Positions 62,299 through 64,000 of a DNA stretch of 64,000 nucleotides are shown here, piece by piece. The stretch spans positions 93,328 to 157,327 of the forward strand of contig SVTL01000003.1 in the NCBI GenBank assembly GCA_015063795.1, given 5' to 3'. The notes beneath the pieces are model-generated. The model made no database searches, had not been told where the DNA came from, and saw only the letters and a program-made list of their open reading frames with translations. The stretch's first letter is position 1; each line of letters starts with the position of its first letter. The stretch comes from Oscillospiraceae bacterium. Lineage in GTDB: Bacteria > Bacillota > Clostridia > Oscillospirales > CAG-272. The position numbers and the translations under genes are program-made.

Positions 62299-63033
62299 AT
62301 GAAAAATGATATGGAACCGATGGAATTTGAACAGGAGCTGGAGCAGGAAAAAGAGGAAAAGCTTCGTCTGGAGACCATCTCCATGAGCAACGCCGTCACC
62401 ACCCACAGCGGGGGCAGAGCCATCCACACCATGACCGTCATCGGGCAGGTGGAGGGGCATTACCTGCTGGGCGGCGGGCAGAAGAGCACGAAGTATGAGC
62501 AGATCATTCCTCTGCTGGTGTCGGTGGAGGAGAGCGAGGAGGTGGACGGGCTTTTGCTGATCCTCAACACCGTGGGCGGCGATGTGGAGGCGGGGCTGGC
62601 CATCGCGGAGCTGATCGCGTCCATGTCCAAGCCCACCGTTTCGCTGGTGCTGGGCGGCGGACACTCCATCGGCGTGCCCTTGGCGGTCTGCGCCGACCGT
62701 TCGTTCATCGTTCCCTCGGCCACCATGACCATCCATCCCGTCCGCACCAACGGCCTTGTGATCTCCTCGCCCCAGACCTTCCGCGGCTTTGAGAAGATGC
62801 AGGATCGCATCATCGATTTTATCGTCGCCCATTCCTCGGCGGAGGCATCGAAGCTGCGGGAGCTGATGATGAAGCCCGACGAGATGGCCACTGACATCGG
62901 AACGGTGCTGGAGGGCAGAGAAGCGGTGAGCCTTGGGCTGATCGACGAGATCGGCGGACTGAAGGAGGCGCTGGCCTGCCTGCATAAACTGATCGACAGC
63001 AGGCTCCGCAGCGAACAAAGGCCGTCCGAATAA
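62299..63033 (+). CDS. ClpP/TepA-type serine protease
   Basis: A 244-residue ClpP-fold protein of the TepA (translocation-enhancing) group. The catalytic Ser is in GGGHSIGVPLA near residue 135, the His in TMTIHPVRTN near residue 152, and an Asp in the TDIGTVLEGREA stretch fits the third position. NTVGGDVEAGLAIAELI is the ClpP oxyanion loop. No ClpX-type partner is nearby. AGAAAGGGG precedes the ATG. It diverges from pduL. Confidence 0.87.
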   Translation: MKNDMEPMEFEQELEQEKEEKLRLETISMSNAVTTHSGGRAIHTMTVIGQVEGHYLLGGGQKSTKYEQIIPLLVSVEESEEVDGLLLILNTVGGDVEAGLAIAELIASMSKPTVSLVLGGGHSIGVPLAVCADRSFIVPSATMTIHPVRTNGLVISSPQTFRGFEKMQDRIIDFIVAHSSAEASKLRELMMKPDEMATDIGTVLEGREAVSLGLIDEIGGLKEALACLHKLIDSRLRSEQRPSE

Positions 63034-63045
63034 GGCGGTCTTTTT
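63020..63045 (+). terminator. Intrinsic terminator of the TepA-type gene
   Basis: GGCCGTC (63020-63026) pairs with GGCGGTC (63034-63040) with G-T pairs, then five T; the stop codon lies in the loop. Confidence 0.75.
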
Positions 63046-63047
63046 GC

Positions 63048-63088
63048 GAGAAAAAACAGAAGAGGCCGCCATGGAAAGGCAGCCTCTC
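63048..63088 (-). terminator. Intrinsic terminator of the 63111 gene
   Basis: Minus strand GAGGCTGCC pairs with GGCGGCCTC around TTTCCAT, then TTCTGTTTTTTC. Confidence 0.82.
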
Positions 63089-63110
63089 GGATGGATATGG
63101 TGTTGTCGGA

Positions 63111-64000
63111 TCAGCCGACGTTGCCGGTGATGACGCGGATGAGATAGATCGCATCCATCACATCCACCGATCCGTCCCCGTTGAGGTCGAAGACATTGGT
63201 CGGGCGGTCGTCGGCAGGGCCGGCCTTTACGGTCAGATTGTATCGGTCATAGCCGAAATACATGTTTCCCATTTTCACTTCAAGCTTGTAGGTGACGTCC
63301 TTATCGCCGATGAGGGCGGGGATGGGCAGCTTCATGCGGATGTTCTCTCCGTCCATACGGATGTCCAGCGCCTCGATGGTTGCAAAGGAGGAGCGGGCGG
63401 TCAGCGAAACGGAGTTGAGTCCGTGTGCCAGGTTTTTACCGCTGAGAACCACATCCACGATGCCGCCCGCAGAGGACAGCGTTTTGTTGTAGCTCACATT
63501 GGAGATCTGCGGGATCACTTCCTCCGAGGAGATGGTGACCGTAAACGGATAAGCGGTCTCTGTGCCGTCGAGCTCCAGTCTGACGGTGAGCGAGCAGGTG
63601 TATCCGCCCTCTTCGTTGACCGACCAATAGCCGTAAGACGGCGAGCCGAGGAAGGTGATCAGCGTGGGATCGACAACGGTCGGCTCGTTCATGTCGGAGA
63701 AATTGCCGTAAACGCGGATCTGACCGATCTTGTCCAGATTCTGTCCGTGGAAGCGGAATTCGATGGCGCCGCCGCGGAAGGTAGGAGCGATCGCTTCGGC
63801 GGAGGTGACCGTCGGAAGCTCGGAGGCAAGGATCCTGTATTCAAAGTCCTTTGTGATCTCTTCGCCCTCCAGCTCCGCATGAACGGCTCCTGTCAGCACA
63901 AAGGCATCGCCGTCGACCGTCCAGAGATCGGGATTCAGCGGGTAAGAGCCTGTCATCAGGCTTGCGCTGTCAATGTCCAGAGCGAACCCTTGGTTGGAGG
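63111..64000 (-). CDS. Secreted beta-sandwich protein with half dockerin, partial
   Basis: The frame is open to the window end, so the N-terminus is missing. The visible 296 residues hold two or three Ig-like or carbohydrate-binding-like beta domains (AIEFRFHGQNLDKIGQIRVYG, then VDVVLSGKNLAHGLNSVSL, both IPT/TIG-like). The C-terminus FDLNGDGSVDVMDAIYLIRVI has one clear dockerin calcium loop, where normal type I dockerins have two. It may still bind a cohesin or serve another purpose. Confidence 0.75.
   Translation of the reverse strand, partial: SNQGFALDIDSASLMTGSYPLNPDLWTVDGDAFVLTGAVHAELEGEEITKDFEYRILASELPTVTSAEAIAPTFRGGAIEFRFHGQNLDKIGQIRVYGNFSDMNEPTVVDPTLITFLGSPSYGYWSVNEEGGYTCSLTVRLELDGTETAYPFTVTISSEEVIPQISNVSYNKTLSSAGGIVDVVLSGKNLAHGLNSVSLTARSSFATIEALDIRMDGENIRMKLPIPALIGDKDVTYKLEVKMGNMYFGYDRYNLTVKAGPADDRPTNVFDLNGDGSVDVMDAIYLIRVITGNVG

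Noticed and set aside
1-64000. tRNA, rRNA, cohesin, CRISPR-cas or complete phage genes
   Set aside because: Looked for on both strands by motif; nothing convincing was seen.

Overview
The window looks like a chromosomal piece of a Gram-positive Bacillota, most likely a gut-type Clostridia. It carries a serS T-box leader, the yybS-gdpP-rplI-dnaB block, addAB, a GGGtGRT/NifU-like pair, dockerin proteins, BspA-type leucine-rich repeats and many lipoproteins with a classic lipobox. Genes are GC-rich, except for an AT-rich patch near 52.3-54.4 kb and part of a large secreted peptidase near 46.3-47.0 kb. No rRNA or tRNA gene, CRISPR array or intact transposon was seen.

Layout: (1) 1-1831, minus strand: yqeG-like (cut by the window edge), nadE and an HD hydrolase. 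(2) 2045-8438, plus strand: a small lipoprotein, T-box + serS, a dockerin-bearing BspA protein, and a lipoprotein that looks like an inactivated member of the family below. (3) 8529-17592, minus: one long housekeeping run yybS-gdpP-rplI-dnaB-tilS-hpt-ftsH. (4) 17856-19634, minus: leuC-leuD. (5) 19786-37201, minus: the main accessory locus. It holds one membrane-anchored beta-helix-like protein, three large beta-helix + papain-like secreted proteins and six papain-like lipoproteins in tandem. (6) 37398-45309, minus: addB-addA and a Gfo/Idh/MocA oxidoreductase. (7) 45530-54250: a multidomain C39-like/BACON/dockerin protein, an exo/endonuclease/phosphatase-fold lipoprotein, a membrane-anchored tyrosine phosphatase, a candidate structured leader RNA with a membrane-protein gene, an AT-rich lipoprotein and an integrase remnant. 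(8) 54389-62167, minus: pduL, four more papain-like lipoproteins of a second subtype, an NifU-like scaffold and a GGGtGRT protein. (9) a TepA/ClpP-type protease on plus and a partial dockerin protein on minus.

The most striking content is a family of 13 apparently intact exported proteins plus one inactivated-looking relative. All share a core with D-C-G-S or D-C-S-S, then a [K/R]-x-[C/G/S]-D-like strand, then an A/Q-H-[I/V]-R motif. This order resembles the NlpC/P60 (papain-like) cysteine peptidase fold; that assignment is inference from motifs. Nine members stand in one tandem array with a repeat period of about 1.3 or 2.55 kb, and eight of them can be read from a single good promoter at 35693-35721. 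Four form a second array. Modular gain of an N-terminal beta-helix-like domain, near-identical C-terminal segments between neighbours and a leftover start-site duplicate point to active expansion by duplication and recombination.

The second notable item is a 207-nt element at 52336-52542. It follows a sigma-A-type promoter, folds into six nested helices closed by a perfect 12-bp stem, and ends in a terminator that can be replaced by a 9-bp alternative pairing. It may be an unassigned riboswitch-like leader or a small RNA.
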